The notes: generated from the letters alone by a model not told the origin. Counted from the first letter of the stretch, positions 1-9,065 are shown. The stretch: DNA of 64,000 nucleotides from Pseudonocardia parietis (GCF_017876315.1 NZ_JAGINU010000001.1:6076001-6140000); one strand, 5' to 3'. Made by a program: numbers and translations.

Positions 1-22
1 CGAGAGCAGAAGGAGTGAGGCG

Positions 23-1294
23 ATGACCGGTCGACCGACCGTCGCGGTGGTGGGTAGCGGGGTGTCCGGCCTGACCGCCGGCTACCTGCTCTCCCGATCC
101 CACGACGTCACGCTCTACGAGGCCGACGACCGCCCCGGCGGCCACGCCCACACCCACGAGCTGGCGACCTCCGACGGCGGCCTCACCCACGTCGACACCG
201 GCTTCATCGTCCACAACGACCGCACCTACCCGAACCTGCTGCGCCTGTTCGGCGAGCTCGGGGTGTCCACGCAGGACTCCGAGATGTCGATGTCGGTGCG
301 CTGCGACGGTTGCGGACTGGAGTACGCCGGGGCCCGGGGACCGGCCGGGCTGTTCCCGCAGCCGTCCACCGTGGCCCGCCCGCAGTACCTGCGGATGCTC
401 GGCGAGGTGGTCCGGTTCCACCGGCACGCCCGCCGCGTCCTCGAGGCCGATGACGCCGGTGACGTCACGCTGGGCGCGTTCCTGGCGATCGGCGGCTACT
501 CGCGCTACTTCGTGCAGCACTTCATGATCCCGGTGGTGTCCTGCGTGTGGTCGGCCGGCGCGGCGGTCTCCACCGACTACCCGGCCCGCTACCTGTTCAC
601 CTTCCTCGACCACCACGGGATGCTCTCGCTCGGCGACTCGCCGCAGTGGCGCACCGTCACCGGTGGTTCCCGGTCCTACGTGGACCGGATCGTCAAGCAG
701 CTCCCCGTGGTACGGACCGCGACGCCGGTCCGCTCGGTCCTGCGCACCCCGGCCGGGGTCGAGGTGCGCGACGACGCCGACGCCGTCGCGGCCTTCGACA
801 AGATCGTCGTCGCCACCCACCCGGACCAGGCGCTGCGCCTGCTCGGCGACGACGCCACCCCCGGCGAGCGCAACGTCCTGGGTTCCTTCTCGTACTCGCA
901 CAACGAGACCTGGCTGCACCACGACACCTCGCTGCTGCCGCGCGCCCGCCGCGCCCGGGCGGCGTGGAACTATCTCAAGCCGGCCTGCACCGCGTCCGCC
1001 GAGGCGCCGGTGCTGGTCAGCTACGACATGAACCGCCTGATGCGGCTCACCGACCCGGACGACTGGGTGGTCACCCTGAACGGTGCCGGTCGGGTCGACC
1101 CGGACACCGTCGTCGCCCGGATGCGGTACGAGCACCCGATCTACACACCGGAGTCGGTGGCCGCGCAGCGGCGGCTGCCGGAGCTGAACACGCCGGTCAC
1201 CGCCTACGCGGGCGCGTACCACGGCTGGGGCTTCCACGAGGACGGTTGCGCCTCCGGGGTGCGGGCGGCGCGGGCGCTGGGCGTCTCGTGGTGA
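23..1294 (+). CDS. FAD/NAD(P)-binding amine-oxidase-type oxidoreductase
   Basis: A 423-residue flavoprotein. The N-terminal Rossmann motif GSGVSG is at residues 11-16 and the ribose-binding Glu is at 33 (LYEADDRPGG), typical of the amine oxidase/phytoene desaturase superfamily. The ATG is preceded by a good AGAAGGAG Shine-Dalgarno. The stop overlaps the next start by 4 nt, so it heads an operon with DUF1365 and two CFA-type methyltransferases. The same FAD/DUF1365/methyltransferase order is known from M. tuberculosis Rv0449c-Rv0447c. I infer that it oxidises or desaturates lipid-bound acyl chains, or reduces the methyltransferase product; the exact reaction cannot be read from sequence. No signal peptide, so probably cytosolic or membrane-peripheral. 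The promoter may lie outside the window. Confidence 0.85.
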   Translation: MTGRPTVAVVGSGVSGLTAGYLLSRSHDVTLYEADDRPGGHAHTHELATSDGGLTHVDTGFIVHNDRTYPNLLRLFGELGVSTQDSEMSMSVRCDGCGLEYAGARGPAGLFPQPSTVARPQYLRMLGEVVRFHRHARRVLEADDAGDVTLGAFLAIGGYSRYFVQHFMIPVVSCVWSAGAAVSTDYPARYLFTFLDHHGMLSLGDSPQWRTVTGGSRSYVDRIVKQLPVVRTATPVRSVLRTPAGVEVRDDADAVAAFDKIVVATHPDQALRLLGDDATPGERNVLGSFSYSHNETWLHHDTSLLPRARRARAAWNYLKPACTASAEAPVLVSYDMNRLMRLTDPDDWVVTLNGAGRVDPDTVVARMRYEHPIYTPESVAAQRRLPELNTPVTAYAGAYHGWGFHEDGCASGVRAARALGVSW

Positions 1295-2064
1295 CCCCTG
1301 CCCTGTACGACGCGCAGGTGCGCCACGGCCGCCGCCGCGACCTGGCGACCTCGTTCGCGCACCGGATCTACCTGTGGCTGGTCGACCTCGACGACCTGCC
1401 CGAGCTGCCGCGGTGGCTGCGCCCGTTCGCCCGGTTCGACGCGCGCGACCACCTCGGCGCCCCGGACCGGAGCATCCGGGAGAACGTCGACGACTTCCTC
1501 TCCGGGCACGGCATCGACCTGGCGGGCGGCCGGGTGCTGATGCTCGCGCACGCCCGGGTGCTCGGCCACGTGTTCAACCCGATCTCGGTCTTCTGGTGCC
1601 ACCACGCCGACGGGACGCCGGCCTGCGTGATCGCCGAGGTCCACAACACCTACGGCGAGCGGCACAGCTACCTGCTGCACCCCGACGACGCCGGACGCGC
1701 GCAGGTGGCGAAGGAGTTCTACGTCTCCCCGTTCCTGACCGTCGACGGGCACTACGCGATGTGCCTCCCCCGGCCGGACGAGCGTCTCGGGATCACCGTC
1801 ACCCTCCACCAGGACGGGGCGCCGGCGTTCGTCGCGACGCTCACCGGGCGGCGGCACCCGGCGACACCGGCGCAGGTCGCCCACGCCGTGCTGGGGCGGC
1901 CGCTGGTCACCCGGTGGACCTCGGCCCTGATCCGGTGGCACGGCGTCGGGCTGTGGCTCCGTCGGCTGCCGGTCGTGACCCGCCCCACGCACCCGCCGCA
2001 GAACCGGACGGCCCGGCCCGCCGAATCCTCACCGGACCGATCACGGGAAGGGGTCACGCGATGA
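1291..2064 (+). CDS. DUF1365 family protein
   Basis: A 257-residue DUF1365 protein. Recognisable stretches are the start region ALYDAQVRHGRR, then GHVFNPISVFWC, EVHNTYGERHSYLL and KEFYVSPFLTVDGHY. These proteins have no established biochemistry but almost always sit between an FAD amine-oxidase-like gene and a CFA-synthase-like gene, so a role in fatty-acyl modification is inferred. I chose the GTG at 1291 because it gives a GTGA overlap with the preceding stop; the in-frame GTG at 1288 is an alternative. The C-terminal 25 residues are charged and Pro-rich and look disordered. The stop overlaps the next ATG by 4 nt. Confidence 0.85.
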   Translation: MTPALYDAQVRHGRRRDLATSFAHRIYLWLVDLDDLPELPRWLRPFARFDARDHLGAPDRSIRENVDDFLSGHGIDLAGGRVLMLAHARVLGHVFNPISVFWCHHADGTPACVIAEVHNTYGERHSYLLHPDDAGRAQVAKEFYVSPFLTVDGHYAMCLPRPDERLGITVTLHQDGAPAFVATLTGRRHPATPAQVAHAVLGRPLVTRWTSALIRWHGVGLWLRRLPVVTRPTHPPQNRTARPAESSPDRSREGVTR

Positions 2065-3347
2065 CCATGCAGCACGACGCGCCGGCGCCCGGCCGGCCAC
2101 GCGACGACCGGACGAACACACACACGCTGCCCCGTCCGAGCGAGGGCGTCTGGCCCGGGCTCGCCACCCCGCCGGTGGCGCCGGTGAAGGCGCGGATCGC
2201 GGAGTCGCTGTTCCGCAACGCCGTCCGGTCGCTGCCGGTCCGCGTGGTGTTCCCCGGTGGGGAGCGGATCGGCGCCGGCGGACCGGACTCCCCGGTGATG
2301 CGGATCGAGCGGCCCGCAGCGTTCTTCGCGCGGCTCGGGGCGCATTCGAAGATCGGCTTCGGTGAGTCCTACATGGTCGGTGACTGGACGAGCACCGACC
2401 TGCCCGGGCTGCTCACCCCGTTCGCGGCCACGCTGTCCACCCTGGTCCCACCGGCACTGCAGCGGGTCGCCCGCCGGCGGGTCGAGGCCCGCAGGCCCCG
2501 CGAGGAGGTCAACTCGCTGGAGGGGTCGCGGGAGAACATCCACCGGCACTACGACCTGTCCAACGACCTGTTCGCGCTGTTCCTCGACGACACCATGTCC
2601 TACTCCGCGGGCTGGTTCGCCGACGGCTCCGACGACCTGCTCCTCGCCCAGGAACGCAAGATCGACGGAATCCTCGACATGGCAGGCGTGCGCGACGGCA
2701 TGCACGTGCTGGAGATCGGGACCGGCTGGGGCGGGCTCGCCACGCGGGCGGCCCGGCGCGGCGCGCGGGTCACCACGCTGACCATCTCGAAGGAACAGCA
2801 GCAGCTCGCCGAGGCCCGGCTCGCCGAGGCGGGCGTCGCGGACCGGGTGCAGGTGCTGCTGCGCGACTACCGCGAGGCCCGCGGGGCCTACGACGCGGTC
2901 GTGAGTGTCGAGATGGTCGAGGCGGTCGGCGCCGAGTACTGGCCGACCTACTTCGCCGCGCTCGACCGGCTGCTCAAGCCGGGCGGCCGGGTCGGCCTGC
3001 AGGCGATCACCATGCCGCACGACCGGATGGTCGTGTCGCAGGACGACTACACCTGGATCCACAAGTACGTCTTCCCGGGCGGGCTGATCCCCTCGGTCAC
3101 CTCGATCGAGCGCAACCTGGCCGCCGACACCACGCTGCACGTCGCCGAACGCCGGAGCCTCGGCCCCGACTACGCCCGCACGCTGGGCCGGTGGCGCGAA
3201 CGCTTCCTGGACCGGTGGGACGACGTCGCCGCGCTCGGCTTCGACGAGACGTTCCGCCGGATGTGGGAGTTCTACCTCGGCTACTGCGAGGCCGGTTTCC
3301 GCGTCGGGTACCTCGACGTCTTCCAGATGGGACTGGCGCGCCGGTGA
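2061..3347 (+). CDS. cyclopropane-fatty-acyl-phospholipid synthase family methyltransferase (first copy)
   Basis: A 428-residue SAM-dependent methyltransferase. The SAM-binding glycine motif VLEIGTGWGG is at about 216-225, preceded by the family signature HYDLSNDLFALFLDDTMSYS and followed by the CFA-type C-terminus FYLGYCEAGFRVGYLD. The family transfers a methylene or methyl group from SAM to the double bond of an unsaturated phospholipid acyl chain, giving cyclopropane or mid-chain methyl/methylene fatty acids. The N-terminal 45 residues are low complexity. The ATG overlaps the DUF1365 stop (ATGA) and the stop overlaps the next start (GTGA). A paralogue follows directly, so the two copies may act on different substrates or in sequence. 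Product type is not determined by sequence alone. Confidence 0.88.
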   Translation: MTMQHDAPAPGRPRDDRTNTHTLPRPSEGVWPGLATPPVAPVKARIAESLFRNAVRSLPVRVVFPGGERIGAGGPDSPVMRIERPAAFFARLGAHSKIGFGESYMVGDWTSTDLPGLLTPFAATLSTLVPPALQRVARRRVEARRPREEVNSLEGSRENIHRHYDLSNDLFALFLDDTMSYSAGWFADGSDDLLLAQERKIDGILDMAGVRDGMHVLEIGTGWGGLATRAARRGARVTTLTISKEQQQLAEARLAEAGVADRVQVLLRDYREARGAYDAVVSVEMVEAVGAEYWPTYFAALDRLLKPGGRVGLQAITMPHDRMVVSQDDYTWIHKYVFPGGLIPSVTSIERNLAADTTLHVAERRSLGPDYARTLGRWRERFLDRWDDVAALGFDETFRRMWEFYLGYCEAGFRVGYLDVFQMGLARR

Positions 3348-4735
3348 GCACCTCTCGCGGCCGGGGCCACGACGCCCACTCACGAACCACCCCCGCCCAG
3401 CGGCTCGCCACCCTGCTCGAGGACGTCCTCGGGGCACCGCTACCGGTGCGGCTGCGGGCCTGGGACGGCAGCGAGGCCGGTCATCCCGGCACCCCCGCCG
3501 ACCCGGACCCGCCGACCGTGATCGTGCACCGGCGGCGCGCGTTGCGCCGGCTGCTGTGGAGCCCGGGTGAGCTCGGGCTGGCCCGCGCGTTCGTCTCCGG
3601 CGACCTGTCGGTGGAGGGTGACGTCGCCGACGGGCTGTCGAGGTTCTGGCGGCTCGCCCAGCCGGGCACCGGCGCCGTACGGCTCGACCTGCGGCGCAAG
3701 CTCGGTGCGCTGCGCACGGCGGCCCGGCTCGGCGCGATCGGCCCACCGCCGAAGGCTCCCGGATCCGAGGCGCAGCTCGGCGGGCGGCTGCACACCCGCC
3801 GCCGGGACCGGGCCGCGATCAGCCACCACTACGACCTCTCCAACGAGTTCTACGCCTTCCTGCTCGATCCGCGGATGGCCTACTCGTGCGGCTACTGGAC
3901 CCGGAACGAGAGCCCCGACTACGGCCTGGCCGACGCCCAGCGCGACAAGCTGGACCTGATCTGCCGCAAGCTCGGGCTCGCACCGGGGATGCGGCTGCTC
4001 GACGTCGGCTGCGGCTGGGCGTCGCTGTTGGTGCACGCCGCCGAGCACTACGGCGTGCACGCCACCGGGATCACGCTGTCCGCGCAGCAGCGCGACTACG
4101 GCATCGAGCGCGTCCGCCGGGCGGGGCTCGGCGACCGCGTCGAGATCCGGCTGCAGGACTACCGCGAGCTCTCCACCGACGACCGCGCGGAGCCCTTCGA
4201 CGCCGTGGCCTCGATCGAGATGGGCGAGCACGTCGGCCAGGACAACTATCCGGTCTACGCCGCGCAGCTGCACCGGCTGCTGCGCCCGCACGGGCGGCTG
4301 CTGCTGCAGCAGATGTCCCGCGGCGCGTCCGGGACGAACACCGCCTCCGGCGGTGGCGCGTTCATGACCGCCTACGTCGCCCCGGACATGCACATGCGCC
4401 CGCTCGGCGAGACGCTGGCCTTCCTGGAGCGGGCGGGCCACGAGATCATCGACGTGCACTCGCTGCGCGAGCACTACGTCTGGACGGTCCGGCCCTGGCT
4501 CGACACACTGCAGCAGCACCGGGAGACCGCGATCCGCATGATCGGCGCGGAACAGTGGCGGGTGTGGCTGCTCTACCTGGCGGGTGCGGCACTGGCGTTC
4601 GAGGAGAACCGGATGGGGGTACACCAGATCCTCACCGTGCGCACCGGCGCGGACGGCACGTCCGGGCTCCCGCGCAGCCGCACCGGCATCCTGGGCCTCG
4701 ACCCGGCAGCCCCCTCCCCCGTCGTGGCGCGCTGA
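3344..4735 (+). CDS. cyclopropane-fatty-acyl-phospholipid synthase family methyltransferase (second copy)
   Basis: A 463-residue paralogue of the preceding enzyme. Its SAM site LLDVGCGWAS is at about 218-227, with HYDLSNEFYAFLLDPRMAYS before it. The C-terminus WLLYLAGAALAFEENRMGVH differs from the first copy and resembles the UfaA1 (Rv0447c) type of mycobacterial fatty-acid methyltransferase. The N-terminal half (VIVHRRRALRRLLWSPGELG) is the lipid-binding region of this subfamily. The GTG start overlaps the previous stop. Two divergent CFA-like enzymes in one coupled operon suggest a two-step or dual-substrate acyl modification; that is inference. The 85 nt before the next gene hold no obvious terminator, so read-through to the peroxiredoxin is possible. 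Confidence 0.86.
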   Translation: MSTSRGRGHDAHSRTTPAQRLATLLEDVLGAPLPVRLRAWDGSEAGHPGTPADPDPPTVIVHRRRALRRLLWSPGELGLARAFVSGDLSVEGDVADGLSRFWRLAQPGTGAVRLDLRRKLGALRTAARLGAIGPPPKAPGSEAQLGGRLHTRRRDRAAISHHYDLSNEFYAFLLDPRMAYSCGYWTRNESPDYGLADAQRDKLDLICRKLGLAPGMRLLDVGCGWASLLVHAAEHYGVHATGITLSAQQRDYGIERVRRAGLGDRVEIRLQDYRELSTDDRAEPFDAVASIEMGEHVGQDNYPVYAAQLHRLLRPHGRLLLQQMSRGASGTNTASGGGAFMTAYVAPDMHMRPLGETLAFLERAGHEIIDVHSLREHYVWTVRPWLDTLQQHRETAIRMIGAEQWRVWLLYLAGAALAFEENRMGVHQILTVRTGADGTSGLPRSRTGILGLDPAAPSPVVAR

Positions 4736-4820
4736 GCGACCGGCCAAGATCATCGAACCGGGCACACCCGGCCCGACGAACACCCCGGCACGATCCCCAC
4801 CCCGTACGAGGAGAGCACCC

Positions 4821-5285
4821 ATGGCCGTCGGAGACCTCGCCACCGACTTCGAGCTGCCCGACGAGACCGGTACCCCGCGCCGGCTCACCGACCTGCTCAT
4901 GCAGGGCCCGGTCGTGCTGTTCTTCTACCCCGCCGCGATGACCGGCGGCTGTACCCAGGAGGCCTGCCACTTCCGGGACCTGTCGGTCGAGTTCGCCGCG
5001 CTCGGCGGGCAGCCGGTCGGGATCTCCAGCGACGCGGTGGACAAGCAGGGGATGTTCGCCGCCGCGAACGGTCTGGCCTTCCCGCTGCTGTCCGACGCAG
5101 GGCACACCGTGGCGAAGGCGTACGGCGCGTGGCGGTCCTGGCTGCCGGGCAACCTGCACACCCGGCGCCGGACGTTCGTCATCGACACCGACCGGCGGAT
5201 CCTCGCCGAGATCGGGTCGGAGACCACGATGACCAAGCACGCCGACGACGCGCTCGCGGTCCTGCGGGAGCGCGCCGCCGCCTGA
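4821..5285 (+). CDS. peroxiredoxin, Bcp/AhpC-TSA type
   Basis: A 154-residue thioredoxin-fold peroxidase. The active-site region AMTGGCTQEACHFRD places the peroxidatic Cys at 44 and a second Cys at 49, the arrangement of atypical 2-Cys Bcp (PrxQ) enzymes, which reduce H2O2 and organic or lipid hydroperoxides with thioredoxin. Length is normal for Bcp. The ATG follows GAGGAGAGC. It lies 85 nt downstream of the CFA operon on the same strand. A lipid-hydroperoxide scavenger would make sense beside enzymes that work on unsaturated acyl chains, but this link is positional only. It converges on map with 4 nt between the stop codons. Confidence 0.9.
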   Translation: MAVGDLATDFELPDETGTPRRLTDLLMQGPVVLFFYPAAMTGGCTQEACHFRDLSVEFAALGGQPVGISSDAVDKQGMFAAANGLAFPLLSDAGHTVAKAYGAWRSWLPGNLHTRRRTFVIDTDRRILAEIGSETTMTKHADDALAVLRERAAA

Positions 5286-5289
5286 GCGG

Positions 5290-6147
5290 CTACGGCAGCG
5301 TCAGGATCTCGGCGCCGTCGTCGGTGACCACGAGGGTGTGCTCGAACTGCGCCACCCAGGACTTGTCCTTCGTGACGACGGTCCAGTCGTCGTCCCAGGT
5401 GTCGTGGTCCACCCCGCCGAGGGTGATCATCGGCTCGATCGTGAAGGTCATCCCGGGCTCGAGGACCGTGTGCACGTCCGGCTGGTCGTAGTGCAGCACG
5501 ACCAGGCCGGAGTGGAACTCGTGGCCGATGCCGTGCCCGGTGAAGTCCCGGACGACGCCGTAGCCGAACCGCTTGGCGTAGGACTCGATGACCCGCCCGA
5601 CCACGTTCAGCTCGCGGCCCGGACGGACCGCCTTGATCGCCCGCATGGTCGCCTCGCGGGTGCGCTCGACCAGCAGCCGCGCCTCCTCGGAGACGTCCCC
5701 GGCCAGGAACGTGGCGTTGGTGTCACCGTGCACACCCCCGATGAACGCGGTGACGTCGACGTTCACCACGTCGCCGTCGTCGATCACCGTGGTGTCCGGG
5801 ATCCCGTGGCAGATGACCTCGTTGAGGCTGGTGCAGCAGGACTTCGGGAAACCGCGGTACCCCAGCGTCGACGGGTAGGCGTCGTGGTCGATCAGGAACT
5901 CGTGGACGACCCGGTCGACCTCGTCGGTCGTGATGCCGGGCCGCACGGTCTCCCCGGCCAGGACCAGCGCCTGCGCGGCGATCTTCCCGGCGTGCCGCAT
6001 GAGCTCGAGGGTCTCGGGGGTCTGCACGTCACCGTTGCGGCTGCGCGCCGGTGCCGGCTTGCCGACGTACTCCGGGCGCGGAATGTGCGCCGGCACCTCG
6101 CGGATCGGGGTCGGCGTGCCGGGGACGAGCAACGTGCGGGTGGCCAT
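5290..6147 (-). CDS. map: type I methionine aminopeptidase, N-terminally extended (MetAP1c)
   Basis: A 285-residue enzyme that removes the initiator Met from nascent proteins. All five metal ligands are visible: the Asp in NVDVTAF, the Asp in HGDTNATF, the His in GHGIGHEFH, the Glu in TIEPMI and the Glu in QFEHTL. The first 40 residues carry a PxxP-rich linker ([20 protein letters not shown]), as in M. tuberculosis MetAP1c (MapB, Rv2861c), where it is proposed to contact the ribosome. I chose the ATG at 6147 ([10 protein letters not shown]). It is convergent with the peroxiredoxin and lies 29 nt downstream of the DUF3054 gene, probably in the same transcript. Confidence 0.95.
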   Translation of the reverse strand: MATRTLLVPGTPTPIREVPAHIPRPEYVGKPAPARSRNGDVQTPETLELMRHAGKIAAQALVLAGETVRPGITTDEVDRVVHEFLIDHDAYPSTLGYRGFPKSCCTSLNEVICHGIPDTTVIDDGDVVNVDVTAFIGGVHGDTNATFLAGDVSEEARLLVERTREATMRAIKAVRPGRELNVVGRVIESYAKRFGYGVVRDFTGHGIGHEFHSGLVVLHYDQPDVHTVLEPGMTFTIEPMITLGGVDHDTWDDDWTVVTKDKSWVAQFEHTLVVTDDGAEILTLP

Positions 6148-6176
6148 GTCCCCATGGTAAGCGTCGGCGACGCCCC

Positions 6177-6563
6177 CTAGCCGCGTGACGTCGCCCGCGC
6201 CGCGTGCACGCGCGCCGCGCCGGCGGCGATCCCGCGCCAGCCCAGCAGCAGCACCGCCAGTGCAACCACGGTGACGATCGCGAACGACAGCGGCAGCCGC
6301 CCGAGGAAGCCCCAGCGCAGCGCGAGCCCGACGCCGGCGGTCAGCACCAGCACCACCGCCCCGGCCCGCACCGACACCGGCTGCGCGCGCACCCACGGCG
6401 TCGCCCACGCCACCGCGATCCCGACGAGGAACGGCAGCGCGGTGCCGAGCAGGCCGGACAGGCTGCCGGACTCGGCGTGGCTGGTCCGCCCGACGGCGGC
6501 GAACACCACGACCGCGACCAGGTCGGCGGCGAGTGCCAGGGCGGGGATCCGGCTCGGATGCAC
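6177..6563 (-). CDS. DUF3054 integral membrane protein
   Basis: A 128-residue, very hydrophobic protein with about four predicted membrane helices: [18 protein letters not shown] near the N-terminus, [15 protein letters not shown] in the middle, [19 protein letters not shown], then [14 protein letters not shown] near the C-terminus. The pattern is that of DUF3054, a family found mainly in Actinobacteria with no known function. The start is GTG. It sits between map and the penicillin-binding protein gene on the same strand. No catalytic residues are evident. Confidence 0.75.
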   Translation of the reverse strand: MHPSRIPALALAADLVAVVVFAAVGRTSHAESGSLSGLLGTALPFLVGIAVAWATPWVRAQPVSVRAGAVVLVLTAGVGLALRWGFLGRLPLSFAIVTVVALAVLLLGWRGIAAGAARVHAARATSRG

Positions 6564-6607
6564 GACGACCAGGGTAGGCCCTGCGGGGTAGGGAGCCGCT
6601 CGGTCCT

Positions 6608-6634
6608 GATGTTCGCTCCGCGAGCTCCGCTCAG
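6608..6634 (-). repeat. single copy of the stop-anchored intergenic repeat
   Basis: On the plus strand this stretch contains GATGTTCGCTCC followed by GAGCTCCGCTCAGC, matching the repeat unit seen four to five times at 26378-26521 and in degenerate form at 11304-11387. Read on the minus strand the unit begins at the TGA stop of the PBP gene (CGCTGAGCGGAGC). It could fold as a short GCTCCGC/GCGGAGC stem. The remaining bases between the PBP and DUF3054 genes show nothing else. Confidence 0.6.
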
Positions 6635-8493
6635 CGGGGCACGCCGGCCAGGAAACGGTCCGTCAGCTGCACCGCCGGCCCGGACGAGCCGCCGTCCACG
6701 ATCAGCGTCGCGAACGCGAGGTCGCCGCGGTAGCCGGTGAACCAGCCGTGCGCGCGGTTCGTGCCGTCCGGGCCCGCGTACTCGGCGGTGCCGGTCTTGC
6801 CGAACACCTCGCCCCGCCCGTTCACCGCGGTCGCGGTCCCGGAGGTGACGACCTCCCGCATCATCGGCCGCAGCTGCTCGAGCACGGCCGGATCCGGGGT
6901 GCCGGGCGCGACGGTCGCCTCGGTGGTCGTCCCGCGGATCAGCGACGGGGTGACCGGGGCGCCGTGCGCGACCGTCGCCGACACCATCGCCATCCCGAAC
7001 GGCGAGGCCAGCACATCGCCCTGCCCCATACCGTCGGAGGCGCGCTGCAGGTCGTCGGTGGCCGCGTCGACCGTCCCGGTGATCGTCGTCATGCCGGGGA
7101 TGCTCCAGTCCGCGCCGAACCCGAGCTCCTTCCCCGCGGTGGGCAGCGCGTCCGGCGGCAGGCCGAGCGCGAGCTGGGTGAAGGTCGTGTTGCAGGACCG
7201 CGCGAACGCCTGCTGCAGCGGCACGGTCCCGAGCGCGAACGTGTCCTCGTTCGGGATCGTGCGCCCGTCGATGACGGTGGTGCCCGGGCACTGGACCGGC
7301 GACTGCGGTGTGAGGTTCTCCGCCGGCATCGCCGCGTAGGCGGTCACGATCTTGAACGTCGATCCCGGTGGGTAGCGGCCGGTCAGCGCCACGGCACCGT
7401 CCCGGTCGGCGGGCGCGTTCTGTGCGACGGCCAGCACGGCACCGGTGGACGGCCGCACCGCGACGATCATGGCTTGGCGGGACTCCCCGTCGACGGCGCC
7501 CTGCGCGGCCTCCTGGACCGCGCGGTCCAGCTCCAGGGTGACCGGCTGCGCCGGGCCGGGCGGGACACCGGCGAGCGAGGTGACGGTCGCACCGTTCGGG
7601 CCGACGGCGTCCACCGACCAGCCGGGCGTACCGCCCGCCGCCTTCTCGATCTCGGGGCGAGCGCCCTGGATGACCTGGCTCGCGAAGCCGGAGTCCGGGG
7701 GCAGCAGCCGGGTCGACGGCACGAACCGCACTCCCGGCAGCTCGTAGATCTGATCGCGAACCCGCTGGTAGTCGGGTTCGCGCAGGACGGCGACGGTGTA
7801 GGCCTGCCCCTCCGGTGTGGCGTTCGCACCGTTGGTGATCGACTGCCGGGTGATCGCGGGGTCGACCTGGCCGAGCGCCGAGCCGAGCGGCCCCGCGACC
7901 TGCTCCGCGTTCCGGCGGTCCAGAGTGATCGAGACGACCGGGGTGGGGGCGAGCAGCGTGGCGCCGCTCGCGTCGAGAACGGGCGCGGGCTCCGCCGTGA
8001 CCGTGCGGTTCACCGGCCGCTGCCCCTCACCGAGGCCCGGGGCGAACGCCGCCGGGGACCAGTCGACCGCCCAGCCGGTGTCGTTCGCGGCGGTCTCCGG
8101 AGCCGGCACCAGCGGCAGCTCCAGCGTGTAGTCCCAGGTCCGGCCCGGCCCGAGCTCCCAGTGCACCTCGACGGTCGCGCTCGCCCGCTGCTCCTCGGTC
8201 CGGGTGCCGTCGACGCGGGCGGTCATCGCCGTCGCCGCCAGGTCGGTACGGGCACGCTCCAGGTACGTCGCAGCCGCGGCCGGGTCGGTGGTGAGCCCGG
8301 CGGCGGCCTGCGCGTTCCCGATCTGCCAGGCCTCCGCGTACTGCTCGGCGGTGTCTCCCGCCCCGCCCCAGGGACGCAGCAGTGCCACGACGACGCCTGC
8401 CGCCACGAGCACGGCGATCACGGCGACGAGGACGACGGGGTGGTTCCGCAGGGAGCGCAGCACGGTCGTCGAGTATGCCGACCGGGAGATCAC
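6631..8493 (-). CDS. class B penicillin-binding protein with NTF2-like (MecA_N) domain
   Basis: A 620-residue D,D-transpeptidase that cross-links peptidoglycan outside the membrane. An N-terminal membrane anchor (about residues 20-42) is followed by an NTF2-like MecA_N domain, a dimerisation/linker region and the transpeptidase domain. Catalytic motifs are S378-T-F-K381 in YPPGSTFK, S433-C-N435 and K566-T-G568. It corresponds in position and domain order to M. tuberculosis Rv2864c, but here the anchor is a plain transmembrane helix with no lipobox. The start is GTG at 8493; a GTG at 8463 (VLRSLRNHP) is possible. It lies 22 nt behind a MarR gene, so it is probably co-transcribed with that regulator. 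Confidence 0.93.
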   Translation of the reverse strand: MISRSAYSTTVLRSLRNHPVVLVAVIAVLVAAGVVVALLRPWGGAGDTAEQYAEAWQIGNAQAAAGLTTDPAAAATYLERARTDLAATAMTARVDGTRTEEQRASATVEVHWELGPGRTWDYTLELPLVPAPETAANDTGWAVDWSPAAFAPGLGEGQRPVNRTVTAEPAPVLDASGATLLAPTPVVSITLDRRNAEQVAGPLGSALGQVDPAITRQSITNGANATPEGQAYTVAVLREPDYQRVRDQIYELPGVRFVPSTRLLPPDSGFASQVIQGARPEIEKAAGGTPGWSVDAVGPNGATVTSLAGVPPGPAQPVTLELDRAVQEAAQGAVDGESRQAMIVAVRPSTGAVLAVAQNAPADRDGAVALTGRYPPGSTFKIVTAYAAMPAENLTPQSPVQCPGTTVIDGRTIPNEDTFALGTVPLQQAFARSCNTTFTQLALGLPPDALPTAGKELGFGADWSIPGMTTITGTVDAATDDLQRASDGMGQGDVLASPFGMAMVSATVAHGAPVTPSLIRGTTTEATVAPGTPDPAVLEQLRPMMREVVTSGTATAVNGRGEVFGKTGTAEYAGPDGTNRAHGWFTGYRGDLAFATLIVDGGSSGPAVQLTDRFLAGVPR

Positions 8494-8515
8494 GTCGAGA
8501 TGAAGGCCCCGGTGC

Positions 8516-9016
8516 TCAGGCCTCCCGGGCCGGCTGTGGCTCCCGGGCCGGCTCCCGGGTCGGCTCCCGGGTGGACAGCGACCCGCCGGCCGACAGGGAC
8601 TCGCGCACGGTCCGCAGCATCGCGACGAGCTCGGCCGCCCGGTCGTCGGCGAGTCCGGTCGACCCGGCCGCGTTGAACGCCTGCACCAGTGGCCACGCCC
8701 GGTCCAGGGCTGCGTGCCCGTCGTCGGTCAGCTCGAGCCCCGCCCGCCGCCCGCGGCCGCCCGGGCCGTCCCGGCGGACCAGCCCCCGCTCGACGAGGTC
8801 GGCGACCAGCTCCCCCACGCTCTGCGGGCGCAGCAGCACGATCCGCGCCAGCTCGGCCTGTGACGGCGACGGCTTCTCGTGCCGTGCCCGGTCCGCGAGC
8901 TCCGCGAGCACCCCGAACTGGGTCGCCGTGAGCCCGGCCTCGGCGAACACCCGGTGGAAACCGCGGGCGACGACGTGCGCGGTGCGGACGATCTCCCACA
9001 GCGGTACCTCTTGCAC
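8516..9016 (-). CDS. MarR-family transcriptional regulator
   Basis: A 166-residue winged-helix protein. The MarR core is visible as GLTATQFGVLAELADRA, then SQAELARIVLLRPQSVGELV (helix-turn-helix) and RRDGPGGRGRRAGLELTD (the wing). The final 30 residues are an unusual tail of repeated REPxREP units (STREPTREPAREPQPAREA). MarR proteins usually repress divergent genes and respond to phenolics or oxidants. It is divergent from an FAD monooxygenase with two 19-bp direct repeats just upstream, and co-directional with the PBP gene 22 nt downstream. The start is GTG at 9016. Control of both neighbours is inference. Confidence 0.9.
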   Translation of the reverse strand: MQEVPLWEIVRTAHVVARGFHRVFAEAGLTATQFGVLAELADRARHEKPSPSQAELARIVLLRPQSVGELVADLVERGLVRRDGPGGRGRRAGLELTDDGHAALDRAWPLVQAFNAAGSTGLADDRAAELVAMLRTVRESLSAGGSLSTREPTREPAREPQPAREA

Positions 9017-9027
9017 GACCGCAGAGT

Positions 9028-9065
9028 ATCAGGCACCTTGTAGTGAATCAGGCACCTGCTACTGC
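9028..9065. promoter_or_regulatory. tandem 19-bp direct repeat, candidate MarR operator
   Basis: Two head-to-tail copies of ATCAGGCACCTxxTAxTG, at 9028-9046 and 9047-9065, lie 12 nt upstream of the MarR start and between the divergent MarR and monooxygenase genes. The unit length of exactly 19 bp would place two regulator dimers on nearly the same DNA face. Within a unit, AGGCACCTTGTAGT is only weakly palindromic. Assignment to the MarR protein is by position. Confidence 0.55.

Noticed and set aside
1752-3746. Minus-strand open frame opposite the CFA methyltransferases
   Set aside because: Arg/Gly/Pro-rich shadow of two clearly conserved methyltransferase genes on the plus strand.
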